Positions 47,901 to 58,375 of a stretch of 64,000 nt of DNA are shown one piece after another. A program made the translations under genes and the position numbers. A model generated the notes under the pieces. That model was not told the origin of the DNA. It did not search any database and worked only from the letters and a program-made list of their open reading frames with translations. The DNA comes from Buddleja alternifolia. Lineage: Eukaryota; Streptophyta; Magnoliopsida; Lamiales; Scrophulariaceae. The stretch lies in the NCBI GenBank assembly GCA_019426215.1, contig CM033402.1:3162001-3226000 (forward strand). Reading direction: 5' to 3'. The stretch's first letter is position 1, and every line of letters starts with the position of its first letter.

Positions 47901-50900
47901 AAGTGAAGAATATGGATAATTAAAAAAAAAAGTTGAAATATATAACACAAATATGATTTTGCATTGAATTTACTAATTTAGTAATTTGTAAAGTTTAGAA
48001 ATTCCTTCTCCCTAATTAGTTAAGAATTGTTATGTCTTTATAAATTTGAAATCTTTCTATTCCCTAAACAATAATTTTCCCTAAAAAATTTTAGTAATTT
48101 TCACAGTATGTCCCCTCTTAGTATTAGCTAATGACTAGTCCAGACCTGTGGTTTTGCTGCACGCAAGGTATTCACATAGCAAGTGTTAATAAATTTGCCA
48201 TCGATTGGTGTAAATTCCGAGAAGAGTGTCCAATCACAACGCGAGTGTTACCCTGTGATTGATGAGGTGTGTTCAAATTGGGTCCAGCTATGAATACCTC
48301 TTGGCAAAATTCTAATTTTAGTCTTATAGGATCTTGTCATTTTAGTTTTAATCCTATTTTTTACGGGATTCTAAAAAATATTCCAATAATTTGAAAAAGC
48401 TGTAATATTAGTTCTTTAAAACAATATTAATCCCATACTTTATTTTGCATTTTAAAAATTACGTTTCCCCCCCTAAACTATACAAGATGTGATAAACACC
48501 CCCTAAACAAATATTAATGTGCAATTACCCCCCGAAAATTAAGTGAAATAAAAATATGTTTAGGGAGGTAAGTGGAGAAAAAATATGTTTAGGGGGGTGT
48601 TTAATATATCTTGTATAGTTCATGGGGCTAAGTGCAATTTTTAAAATACAAAATAAAGTATGTGATTAACGTTATTTTAAAAAAGGACTAACATTACAAC
48701 TTTTTCAAATTATTGGAACGTTTTTTAGAATCCCATAAAGCGTGGGACTAAAACTAAAATGACTAGATTGGAACAAAATTGAAATTTTACCAATACCTAT
48801 CGTTTGATATTTTCTTTAACCTATATTTTCATTATTAAGCTTTTGAATCTTATACTTGTCATACAATTTAACACTATTTTTAGGTTGAATTATAGACTAA
48901 ATCATCCATTATTGTACTTTAGGTTGAAAAAGTAGAATATATGAACTATTTTGCACCTGAAAAATATTCAAGTTGATTGACTACTATAGTTCAACATGGA
49001 TCGAGAAAGTAAAAATTTGTTGTCCTAAACTTAATGTTAAGTTTTCTGTGATTGTTATAGATTTATTGTGACAATTTTGGTTTCTAAATCTGTTTATTTT
49101 TTTTGTTGATCAGATTCTAAATCAGTTTGTTAAAGTTAGTTTTGAGTTTAATTTAATGTTTGGAGCTAGTGAGTATGATGAGAGTGTCACACTTCCTAAA
49201 TTGAAGCAATTAAAGATTTTTAAATATTAAAAGCGTATAATGTAGAGAATCTTTGGCTATATTTGGATGTGTTTTCATATTATTTTCAACCGTCATTTTT
49301 TAAAATATATAGGAAAATGAGTTTTTTCCTTTTTGTGTGAAAATGCAACATGTTTGGTTGTATTTTCGTAAATGGTTAGAATTGAAGATTTGATGAAAAG
49401 TGAAATGATGAATTCGTTAAAAATAATGATTATATAAATAATATAAATAAAATAATAGATAATATTATATTAATTAAATATACTTGTATTTAAAAATGAC
49501 AAAAAATGAACCCAAAATAAAGCTCAAAAAATATTCAAAATGGGGCTTAAAATGTGCACAAACCTATAAAAGATTAAGTCTATGTATTTTATTCCACTAT
49601 AGCACTACAAATGTTAACGAAAAAAAATGAATTTTTAGAAGAAGATGTGAGAGAAAAAAAAAAGTGAGTATAAATTGGTAAAGTAAAATATATTAATTGG
49701 AGAATGTAGAAATAAAAATTAATTATAAGTGTATTTCAGTTGAGAATTGTAAATTGTATATTTTTATTTTCAAATGAAAATAAAAATAATTTGAAAATAA
49801 AAATAAAAACGTAGCTCTGAAGACACAAACAAACATAGCCTTTATTTTTAATAAAATAAAGGTAAGATTTTCGAACTATGTGGTAGGTGGAAGGGGTCGT
49901 TAGGAAATTTTAGCTTGGATCGGGCTCGATGAATCTCAATTATAATTCTCAGAGTGTGTGATTAATCAAATGTCAAGTGTAATTCACTCACTTTGTCAAT
50001 TATATTTGAGATTACCCGAGCACTGTTTGAGCTAGAATTTTCCGTCTTAATATAACCTCTGAGCAGGCCAGGTTATGTCTTTTAACGTGCCCATCCCCCC
50101 ATTTTATGAGTGATTCTAAGATAGATTAGGTTCATTGGAGCTGGTTTGTTCACCACCGTTATAAAACAGTAAAATACTTCAAAATTACTTGGATCCAATA
50201 GCATTGGGAAAATTGCATATAACCCCCCTGTATTATCATTTTTTTGCTGAAAACCCCCTTGTATTAATTTTTTTTCACGAAACACCTTTGTGTTAGCTTA
50301 AACCCTGCGCGAAACCTTCAATTCGTGTTAAATCCGCGGAAAGTGGCATACACGCATAGTGTATTTGAAGTAGGATTGGGGGCTTCGTGCAGGATTTAGA
50401 CTAACACAAGGGGGTTTTGTGCAAAAAAAATAACATAAGGAAGTTTTCAGCCAAAAAGTGATAAACATGAGGTTATATGCAATTTTTTCTATAGCATTAA
50501 AAGCACCGGGTCCCAATCTACAATTTCCCCCATTTGTCCATTTAACCGACTAAAACTTGGGGTACATGTTAGCATGCTGCGGGCGGGAACACATCACTGA
50601 GAGTATGTCCATACACGTGCTTCCTCGTGGCCGTAGACGTCTGCCACGTGGATGGCCCACACACCACAAATTTTGCACCAAGTGAATAATATAGGCACAA
50701 AATGAAGCTCACAGCTTACAGTCATAGAACGACAAAAGGAGAAAAATAGTGTAGTGTGAATGGAGGATGAGCAAAGTTTTCAGCGCTGCGTCACGGGACT
50801 GTCACTGTATCTATCCCCTGACGTATTTATTTGTATTTTACAGTCCAAGTGCCAAGGACTTGACCCTTGGAAATATGGAAAACTTATATAAATATGCAGT

Positions 50901-53900
50901 TACTGATATATATGTATGTGTATGTATATATTAATATTATATGTGTGGAGGTGTTGTCTTGAAGCCCTTGATCATATAAGTCCAATTTTCATTTTTGACC
51001 TTCACCTGAAATAGTATGATGTGTCTAAAGCGGTTAGGATTGGATTAGTATAATATTTCGTATTCTAAATTTTATTTACATGTCCATATATATATATATA
51101 TAATATTTTCGTATATATATATATATACACTAAAAAAGAAAACAAGGTGACATAAGCAACATCGGATAATGGGTCATTCTATGCTAGACCGAGACCAAAT
51201 GGTCTCGGTCTAGTTTACACCATTGGATCCCCCCAACAGGTGGGGGTATTTACTTAAATGCCCTTTGATCCAATGTTGTACACTAGACCGCGACCAATGA
51301 TCTCGGTCTAGCATAGAATTTACCGAATCCAAAGAGAGTGCCAGTCCTCGTCATCATATTGTTTGGTAGAGATTTTTCATTGATGTGACCAAGGAGATTT
51401 TCCATTGATGTGACCAAGGAATCAATAACTACAAGTAGGACGTATTATCAAAAAAAATAGTTTTTCATAGTTTGAAACGGGGATTTTCTTCATATAATTT
51501 GAAATTAAAAAAATGGAAAACAGTATTGAGCGAGGGCGTAGGCAACGTGAGAGGGTGTATGGAAAGAGGAGGAATAAGAGGTTTGAGTCATAATGATAAC
51601 ATAGAATGAACGATAGAGACACATAGCAAACAAGCAACGACGGCAGACTTACCGAAGAAGAAGATGGCTGACGGCGGGAGAAGGTTGTATAGTGAGAGAC
51701 GGCGCATTGCGGGGTTCGACGTCTTTAGGGTGGTGAAAGAAATAGACAATCGTGAAACCATGTTAGATTAGGTAAAACCCCATAGAGAAACTTGTATTGA
51801 ACTGTCAAGTATATATATAATTATTGTAAGATGACACAAGAAAATCCTAATACGATAATGGAGGAAAGATACACAAGATATACATAAGGAAACAAATATA
51901 TCTATATTGATACAATAGGGTACTTGCTTAGTTGCTCTTGTCTAGAGGAGTGAACAATCATTGGTTATTAAGGGGAGTTGATTAGTGCAATGGCTGTTTG
52001 GATTATTTATTATAATTCGGTATTTTATCTGGTATTTTATTTAAAACATTCATAATAAATATATAAAATGTTTCGTTAAATATGAATTTTGTATATTTGG
52101 CTTTGACATGGTTGAATGGAGTGAAATAAGTGATAGAAATACAAAATTATCTATTGTCCTCCTACTCTTTCCTATTTCATATTAAGAGTTAACATTATAT
52201 ACCACCGTTTTTATACCATCAATTTTTCACCTCCTCCCCTTGATCTGGTAAGAATTTATTGCAATTAATCGGCTTTGGTGATATAATACATAATTACTTA
52301 TCAAATCAAGGGGAGGTGAAAAATCAATAGTATGACGATGGTGGTAGATAGCATTAATCAAATTAAACTTGCTATTGACTGAACATATTCATATATGTTA
52401 AGGTGTGAGAAATGAGAGGTTAAATGTTTGCAAAATGGGTTTTCTTCTACTATGATAATTTTCTGTTGCTTTCTGTATCACTTTACTTAGTTTCTGCTTC
52501 TGTAAACTGTTATAGGACATAGAGTTTGAAGCTGCTGAAGCTAAAAAACAATCTCGTGGTTCAACATCGACAAAGAGATCTCGTGCTGCAGAAGTTCACA
52601 ACCTATCAGAAAGGGTTCGTATATCTTCAACATTAGTGATGTTTGGATGCCTTGATGTCGTTCATGATTTATTTGCTGGTTTCAGGGACGGAGTCGGGGG
52701 CCGGGCGGGGGGCTCGCTCCACCTCAATTTTGAAAAATTATTTTTTTTACCTTACAAAATTTTTGATATTTGAATTTCGTCCTCCCTCAAAATCGAAAAA
52801 TATCACGCTTTCTCCCTTTTCTTTGAGTTCGCCACCCCCAAACTCAAAATCCTAGCTATAATGAAAGAGATATAACATATAAGAGTATAAAGTATGTCAA
52901 AATTGTAATTGAACCTAGTTCTTTATTATACTGCCCCCCATAAATATAGCTTACCGTACCGAGGGGGGCAAGCCTCCCGCACTAATCCTTCATCGATCTG
53001 GCAAAAAAACAAAAAAAAAGTGTATAACTATATCACAATAATCTCGCCCCCTCTGTAAAATTTCTGGTTCCGTCCCTGGCAGGATTACTTGTAATACCAT
53101 TATTATTGCAGAGGCGTCGAGACAGGATAAATGAAAAGATGAAGGCGTTGCAGGAACTCATACCTCGCTGCAACAAGGTTCGAAGTCTCGAGACGATAGA
53201 ACAAATGATTTTAGAGTCTAGAGTACCTTTTAGATTATGTTCTCATGTTACTTTCTTAATTGCAGTCGGACAAAGCTTCGATGCTGGACGAGGCGATTGA
53301 GTACTTGAAATCACTTCAAATGCAGGTTCAGGTAGAGTTCACAACTCCTTTTACTTTTCGATTTTGATTATTAAAAGTGGTAAATTACATGGACACCCTC
53401 CGTGTGAAATCCTAATGACGGAAAATCCTGAGTTTGAGAATTTACTGTAATTTCCCTCGTCATTGGAAGCATTATTACAATTTCACTCTTTGTCAGTGAA
53501 AACATATTATAATTGCACTCCCTATTTTTCGAGTTGTCATGATCCAACATAACAAGGATGTTTTGGTAATTTGCTAAATCTCAAGGGTAATTACCCAATA
53601 AATGACGGAGTGTGCATATAATTATCCCTATTAAAGTTAACTTCAATCCTCAATGCGACCCTCGCCTTTTTCTTAATGTCGCGCATTTGTGTTAGCAACT
53701 CATATCATGTAAGGCTCGATTCAATTCGTTTGTAGGTCCGTAATTGAAAGGGTCGATATATGTTCTGGGATTTCATTATTAGGCACTAAATTAATGTAGC
53801 CTAATCTATGTTCGGTTTGCATGAAAAGAGAATGGGATATCAAGATTACTTACAATTTCAACTATGTTTTTTTTTTTTTTCCATGTTCAAAATCGTCCTA

Positions 53901-55468
53901 TTTCGAATTGGTTTCTAGAATCACAACCTACCAAAAGATAGTTTGTCAACTGGGGAAGATGCTTCTATACACTTGGTGTTGCACGCACCAAAGGGTATAG
54001 ATCACGCCACATCATGCAGTGACGTGGCATAATCTACATTCTTTGGTATTTAACACCGGGTGCCAATTGGTGTGGATTAGGTGCCAAACTAGTTGTCAAA
54101 CCTAGGCCTCGATCAAAGAATAGAAACGGGTTTTGATAAAATAGTCGATCAAACACTATATCGAGGACTCAACTTTTTTGCATGCTCATGATTTTGCATG
54201 GGTAATGGTTCGAGTTTTCTCATTTCACAAGCAAATAGAATTTTAATAGAAAGTTTTCAAGAAATTCATTGAAACTATCCCTGCAGATGATGTCGATGGG
54301 ATGTGGAATGGTCCCTATGATGTACCCTGGTTTGCAGCAATACATGCCCGCGATGGGAATGGGCATGGGTATGGGAATGGGTATGAGCATGGATATGGGC
54401 ATGAACCGACCCATTGTCCCGTATCCACCAATGATACCGGGTTCTGCTATTCCGAACCCAGCCCATATGGGTCCTCGATTTTCCATGCCAGCGTTTCAAA
54501 TGCCACCAGTTGATCCTTCAAAGATTCAAGGTCCTAACCAGGCTGATCATCATATGCTAAACTCGGGTGTAGCACACAACCCGAACCAGCCACGGGTCCC
54601 AAATTTTGTCGACCCGTATCATCAGTTTGTTGGCCTTCATCAAGGACAATTACCATTACAACAGGTATGTTTTTAATCCTCCTATTATATATTGAGTTAG
54701 TGTTTAGATGTTTGATCTGTTAATTAAGCGTCTCTATTGCTATGCTTGGAGCTTCGATTATAGTGAGAATAAAACGAAAAGAAAAAAATATATCACAAAG
54801 AAGAAGAGCATGGTGCTGTCTTAGGAATGACGTATGATTATGATTATACTAGGATTTATATTAAGAGAGCGTTTTTCTTAATACTTCCCTCAAACCAAAA
54901 ACGAGTTGTATGAATATTTCTATCATCACTTGCAAGGAGTTTTTATCACTGTTGTAAAAGGTAAATTACATACACTTATTGCTTGAGACTCTAATTAAGA
55001 AAAGTCACTGAGAAATCAACATAAATCCTCTATAAATAAAGCAGATTACAATTTCATCATTTGCTGGTCGAAGCAAATTACAATTCCACCCTTGTTCTTC
55101 GAGTTGTCAAGATCTGACAAGAAGCTTGTGGTAATTATACGATCGGTGAAGGGTTGTTTGTCCCTTGTTTTAAAGATTAAGGTCATATCAGTTGTAATGG
55201 TCTTTATAACAAATTGAGTATTGATTATACTAATGACACGGTAAAATTTCCCCAAAAATTAATCAATTGCTCAACTTTTATTTATTTATTGCATTTATGA
55301 GTTACCAATGCATCCCGCAGAATCAAGCAGTGATGCAGCCTGGAGCCAACAAGTCGAGTTCCAGTAAAGATATCGGTAACCCTGAGAATAGACAACCTGG
55401 TAAGAACTCGCTGAAATCTTATCGTTTACGGTTGTACCACAGAAGATTAAGATCAAGATTACATTGTG

Positions 55469-55506
<38 letters not shown>

Positions 55507-55544
55507 ATCTATATAAAACATATGTTTATGCATTTGCAGGTTGA
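44945..55544 (+). CDS. PIF1: Phytochrome-interacting factor, PIF1-like bHLH
   Basis: Eight exons join in frame to 519 aa: 44945-45030, 45223-46003, 52516-52614, 53112-53177, 53266-53331, 54287-54664, 55321-55399 and 55540-55544. The active-phytochrome-B-binding motif ELLWQNGQ is at residues 36-43, after a MNHCVPDF start like other PIF1 proteins. [10 protein letters not shown] segment and an Ala/Pro-rich region follow. The bHLH spans about 309-366: H317, E321 and R325 are the G-box-reading residues, and [18 protein letters not shown] is helix 2. A Met/Gly-rich stretch (389-405) and [11 protein letters not shown] tail follow. PIFs are nuclear G-box-binding repressors of light responses, degraded after binding phytochrome; PIF1 restrains germination and greening. 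PIF3 is less likely given the C-terminal [20 protein letters not shown] match. Intron 2 is 6,512 bp. The last exon adds only two bases and the stop. Confidence 0.95.
45057..45191. repeat. Three 45-bp tandem units in PIF1 intron 1
   Basis: ATATCTTGAGCTTTTTC begins at 45057, 45101 and 45147, each time followed by TGATTACTGCTATGATTTCG-like sequence. The array fills most of the 192-bp intron and ends about 30 bp before the acceptor. Confidence 0.8.
46679..48087. mobile_element. Non-autonomous element with long inverted arms in PIF1 intron 2
   Basis: Arms of about 290 bases or more at each end are inverted. Left phrases such as AAAATTATTGTTTAG, TTCAATGCAAAATCATATTT and CACAAATGAAGT recur in reverse complement at the right. 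Possible 9-bp target copies are ATTTTAATA (46670-46678) and ATTTTAGTA (48088-48096), one mismatch. Long inverted arms and this duplication suggest a MULE derivative. No coding frame in the 0.8-kb centre. Confidence 0.6.
48302..48791. mobile_element. Fold-back MITE in PIF1 intron 2
   Basis: The left arm from GGCAAAATTCTAATTTTAG and the right arm ending CAAAATTGAAATTTTACC are inverted over some 200 bases around an unequal centre with AAATATGTTTAGGG twice. Flanks AATACCTCT (48293-48301) and AATACCTAT (48792-48800) match at eight of nine. It resembles the fold-back elements at 1829 and 55899. Confidence 0.65.
49255..49840. mobile_element. MITE in PIF1 intron 2, Harbinger-like
   Basis: Ends are GGCTATATTTGGATGTG and, inverted, GGCTATGTTTGTTTGTG. 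The triplet TTT flanks both sides (49252-49254, 49841-49843). The centre is AT-rich without coding. The terminus resembles the elements at 11533 and 19051, but TTT is not the standard Harbinger target. Confidence 0.5.
50206..50489. mobile_element. Inverted-repeat MITE in PIF1 intron 2
   Basis: Left end GGGAAAATTGCATATAACC and inverted right end GAAAAAATTGCATATAACC pair well. Flanks AATAGCATT (50197-50205) and TATAGCATT (50490-50498) match at eight of nine bases. The 284-bp body has TTAGCTTAAACC and TTTAGACTAACAC arms. It looks Mutator-derived, like the element at 4783. Confidence 0.7.
51172..51324. mobile_element. Short palindromic MITE in PIF1 intron 2
   Basis: The 153-bp unit is an inverted repeat nearly throughout: ATTCTATGCTAGACCGAGAC at the left pairs with the right end. 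Each arm has its own small hairpin (CTAGACCGAGACC / GGTCTCGGTCTAG on the left). GGATCC-centred inner arms meet at CCCCCAACAGGTGGGGG. Target copies were not resolved. Confidence 0.65.
51761..51956 (-). mobile_element. Single LTR related to the TRIM, minus orientation
   Basis: On the minus strand the segment begins TGTTCACTCC, contains CAATACAAGTTTCTCTATGG and GGGTTTTACCTAATCTAACA, and ends in CA. The last 45 bases closely follow the LTR end of the TRIM at 13625, and the length (196 against 195 bp) agrees. TGGTTTCACG follows, a decayed version of the primer site. About 300 bases of interior-like sequence lie beyond at lower coordinates, but no second LTR, so this is a truncated copy. Confidence 0.65.
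52683..53078. mobile_element. Tip100-like hAT derivative in PIF1 intron 3
   Basis: Ends CAGGGACGGA and TCCGTCCCTG are exact inverted copies and near the CAGGGGCGGA terminus of Tip100-type hAT elements. Flanks GCTGGTTT (52675-52682) and GCAGGATT (53079-53086) match at six of eight. It fills 396 of the 497 bp of an intron inside the bHLH-coding part of PIF1 and leaves 33 bp before the acceptor. Confidence 0.7.
53379..53627. mobile_element. Inverted-repeat MITE in PIF1 intron 5
   Basis: Left end GGTAAATTACATGGACACCC and inverted right end GGATAATTATATGCACAC pair with CTCCGT inside. A related half-copy starts at about 54960 (GGTAAATTACATACAC) in the next intron. Confidence 0.5.
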
Positions 55545-56238
55545 CATTTGGAGAAAGGGTAACTTATAGGAGGCTTCTTATTCCACTCCAACTAAATTTT
55601 GTGAAGAGAGAGTAGAGCTGAAGTACAGTCCAGAACCCCTTGGCTAACACTATTTTATACACATGTAACTATTTTCTTAGCATCAGTTTTGTTGTTATTT
55701 ATCTTGGATTTCTTTGACACTAGCTTTTCATTCTGGCAAATTCATGTGAGAAATTATGTCATTGTTATAGCAGGATCCTAGTATCATAAATTTTTTTAAA
55801 AGTACTAAATCAATAAATTCTTCTAAATTTGAGAAATGTAATACCACAATAATATTTCATTTTCATCCAATCATCTTTAGATATATAATGTAAACACGGG
55901 AAAAATTGTAATTCTGGTCCTATAAAATGGAGCATGTTGCAGTTATAGTCTCATGATTTAAAACTTACAAAGCTAGTCCTATAGGACGCATATTTTAGCA
56001 ATTTCGGTCCAACCCGTTAAAAAACAAACGAAATTTCACACGCAGAATGCATGAGCCGTCAAGTTTATTACTTTTTCATGTGCAATACACGCAATTAAAC
56101 TAATAGTTCCGTCCGTCTTTCAATAGCCGAGACTAAAAATGTAAAAACCCTGCATCATACGAGACTAATCATCGTACAACTTTATAAACATCGAGACTAA
56201 AAATCGCAATTTTCCATACCATGGATCAAAGCCATACA
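55545..56238. other. PIF1 3' region and spacer to the GeBP-like gene
   Basis: The 3' untranslated region of PIF1 and the convergent GeBP-like 3' end share this space. Most of it from 55899 on is a fold-back element, so PIF1 polyadenylation probably lies before that. Confidence 0.45.
55899..56215. mobile_element. Fold-back element between PIF1 and the GeBP-like gene
   Basis: Left end GGAAAAATTGTAATTCTGG and inverted right end GGAAAATTGCGATTTTTAG pair. The arms contain GGTCCTATA and AGTCCTATAGG phrases also seen in the elements at 1829 and 48302. It stops 24 bases short of the GeBP-like stop codon. Confidence 0.5.
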
Positions 56239-57288
56239 TTAATTCTCCATGGACTTAAGCTCCATCAATTGTTCTTTAATCTGATCTTGCACCAAATCCA
56301 AACGCTTCGAAAACACCTCCAATTCTAATATATGTTGCTTCCTCCATCTCTCATCAGCCATTTTACCTCCACCTCGCGCCAATCCAAATCCATTCGAATT
56401 CAAATTCGAACTCGTCGAATACGATGACAACAACTCCTTCAAAATCGGCGTTAAACACTTCTTCACAGTCTCTTCAATCACACTTGATATCGATCCGGTT
56501 ATCCCCGTGCTGATAACAGGAATCGCTGCGATCGATGCCTGATTGTCGTTGTTATCCTCGATTTTCACCGATCCGGATCGATTTCGCTTCCTAGAGCGCT
56601 CAATTTTGCTGTTTACGTCGATGCAGTTAGGGTTAGGGCTTTGAAAATCGGTGAAATTAGGATTATTTTGATCATCATCGTCGTCATTGTTGTTGTTGAC
56701 GTTGAATTGCGCGATTCTGCCCCAAATTTTCGACGAGATTTCGAATGTGACTTTTTCGTGAGAGCTCTTGAAGGCGTAATCCTTGCCGGAGGCGAATTTG
56801 TTGACGATGTTGCGGTACTTTTTCTTGAGTCTTCGAAGCTTCTCGACGAGCTGATTCTTGTTGAAATCGAGCTGGAATTTGCTCTTGATCTGGTCGTAAA
56901 ACGCCGTCGTGTCGTGGTGGTGGTGGAAGGAAGTGTGAGGACCGCCGCGGTGGGCGGTGTAGTCGAGGAATCCTTGCAACAGCTCGATTTCGTCCTCGTC
57001 GGTCCAGAGGCGCTGGAAGAGCTTGGAGGCGGCGGCGGCGGATTGAGCCGGCTTCTTGGCGATGAACGTTTCGATTTCTTGCCTCGAGTGGAGGTTGTGG
57101 ATTAGAGGCGGCGCGGCGACGGTGACTAGGGCGGTGGATGTGGACTGAGGGGGGAGATGGACGGCGATCGCCGCCGAGGAAGCGGAATCGTCGGAGATTT
57201 CGTCTTCGTCGTCGTCGAGGAGGATATCTACGTCTTCGTTGAAGTTATTAGCAGCGGCGGCGGCGGCGGGGTCCTCGGAGGAGGCCAT
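56239..57288 (-). CDS. GeBP/STOREKEEPER-like transcription factor (DUF573)
   Basis: A single 349-aa exon, usual for this family. An acidic N terminus (DILLDDDEDEISDD, residues 21-34) precedes the GeBP domain at about 90-190, which carries FQRLWTDEDEIELLQGFLDY, VEKLRRLKKKYRNIVNKF and FEISSKIWG. A basic patch (RSRKRNR) follows, then a C-terminal heptad-like helix (LELEVFSKRLDLVQDQIKEQ) fitting the family's leucine-zipper-like motif. GeBP-family proteins are plant-specific nuclear factors linked to cytokinin responses and trichome gene control. The ATG at 57288 gives the expected MASSEDP start. Which member it is cannot be settled. Three G-boxes lie 334-453 bp upstream. Confidence 0.92.
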   Translation of the reverse strand: MASSEDPAAAAAANNFNEDVDILLDDDEDEISDDSASSAAIAVHLPPQSTSTALVTVAAPPLIHNLHSRQEIETFIAKKPAQSAAAASKLFQRLWTDEDEIELLQGFLDYTAHRGGPHTSFHHHHDTTAFYDQIKSKFQLDFNKNQLVEKLRRLKKKYRNIVNKFASGKDYAFKSSHEKVTFEISSKIWGRIAQFNVNNNNDDDDDQNNPNFTDFQSPNPNCIDVNSKIERSRKRNRSGSVKIEDNNDNQASIAAIPVISTGITGSISSVIEETVKKCLTPILKELLSSYSTSSNLNSNGFGLARGGGKMADERWRKQHILELEVFSKRLDLVQDQIKEQLMELKSMEN

Positions 57289-57621
57289 TAGGATTAGTTA
57301 ATGTGTTTGATTTTGGGTGGGGATTGAATTTTTGGGGTGCGAGATTTGAGGCTCCGCGAGTCCGACCTTGGATGGGGATGGTTGGTTGGTTGGTTGCGTG
57401 TGAAGACCGAGTTGGGTTGAACGCTTCCAATGCGACAATAGCCGATATTGGTTCGATTTTTCACATTTATTCCCGTAATTTTTAAAATATTTTGCATTTA
57501 ATCTTGTATGTTTAAAATATTTTGTTTTTAATTTTAATCAAAATTTTTATTCAAATTTTAACTGCCAACTTTGTTAATCACTATTTTTGACCAGCTTTTT
57601 GGAGAATTTGTGTGCGATTAA

Positions 57622-57741
57622 CACGTGATATTGAATAGAAATATTGTGATATAAAATAAAATTTGTGTACGAGTAACACGTGATATTAAATAAAAATATT
57701 GTGATATATAATAAAATGTGTGTGAATGTAACTAACACGTG
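57622..57741. promoter_or_regulatory. Three G-boxes (CACGTG) in tandem units upstream of the GeBP-like gene
   Basis: CACGTG occurs at 57622-57627, 57677-57682 and 57736-57741. Each is in the context TAACACGTG, and the first two are followed by ATATTGTGATATA-type sequence, giving a tandem repeat of about 55-59 bp. The position upstream of the GeBP-like start suits a promoter. PIF and bZIP proteins bind G-boxes; regulation here is inferred. Confidence 0.6.
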
Positions 57742-58291
57742 CATTCTCCAAAAAGAAAAAAAATGTGAAATATGTTTAGTAACGATAGTTTTTTTAAATT
57801 TTGGATGAAAATATAACATATGTAAAACTTCGTTCAATATGTTTTAGTTTAGACCAAGTATTCGGACTATTTAAGAGGATCCGTGAATTATTAAATATGC
57901 ATGTGTGATACTAAAGTAAAATAAAAATATCATGAATTATCATCCCTCAATTTACTACCCACATAATGAGCCGCCCGACACTAGAGCTAATGTTGGTTGG
58001 CCAACCTAAGTTTCACATTAGAGCAACAACATTGAATGGTTGTCTAACTTGGCACACTCACGTACAATAATTGCCTGGTTCATAAATATGAGATGAAATA
58101 CCAAATTCGATTAAAATATCCTAACCCTGTCAATGTTCAATAAGCTCACCCAACAAACGAAGGCTAATGTATAGAACTTCGACGATTACCATATGATCAT
58201 CTTCATAACTAGTTCCCAAAGCTTATAAAGAACAAGTAATGATAATTTAAACAAATTGAGAAAAAGTGTTACATAGAGAAGTTGATGATTA
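57742..58291. other. Spacer upstream of the GeBP-like gene and RPT2 3' region
   Basis: AT-rich, without a gene. The part nearest 58291 is presumably the RPT2 3' untranslated region on the minus strand. Confidence 0.5.
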
Positions 58292-58375
58292 TCACATATA
58301 GAGCCCCTCAGGAACACCCTCTTTCTTCTTGAACATAACCTTCTCTTTAGCCTTCTTGAAATCCGGATGTGTCAC
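58292..58375 (-). CDS. RPT2: Last coding exon of 26S proteasome ATPase RPT2 (partial gene)
   Basis: After a GACAG acceptor, 27 codons read VTHPDFKKAKEKVMFKKKEG and end VPEGLYM with a stop. This is the C terminus of RPT2 (regulatory subunit 4), an AAA ATPase of the 19S cap. The final LYM is the hydrophobic-Tyr-X motif that docks into the 20S core and opens its gate. The exon begins in phase 0, as expected after a conserved RERRMK segment. No other RPT2 exon is found in the 5.6 kb of minus-strand upstream sequence in the window. Either the last intron is very long and filled by transposon genes, or this is a detached exon. Confidence 0.85.
   Translation of the reverse strand: MTHPDFKKAKEKVMFKKKEGVPEGLYM

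Noticed and set aside
54220..54499. Two minus-strand frames with Pro/Ile or His repeats
   Set aside because: Shadows of the Met-Gly coding microsatellite of PIF1 exon 6.
56641..57105. 154-codon plus-strand frame opposite the GeBP-like gene
   Set aside because: Val/Glu-rich antisense shadow of a conserved GeBP domain.
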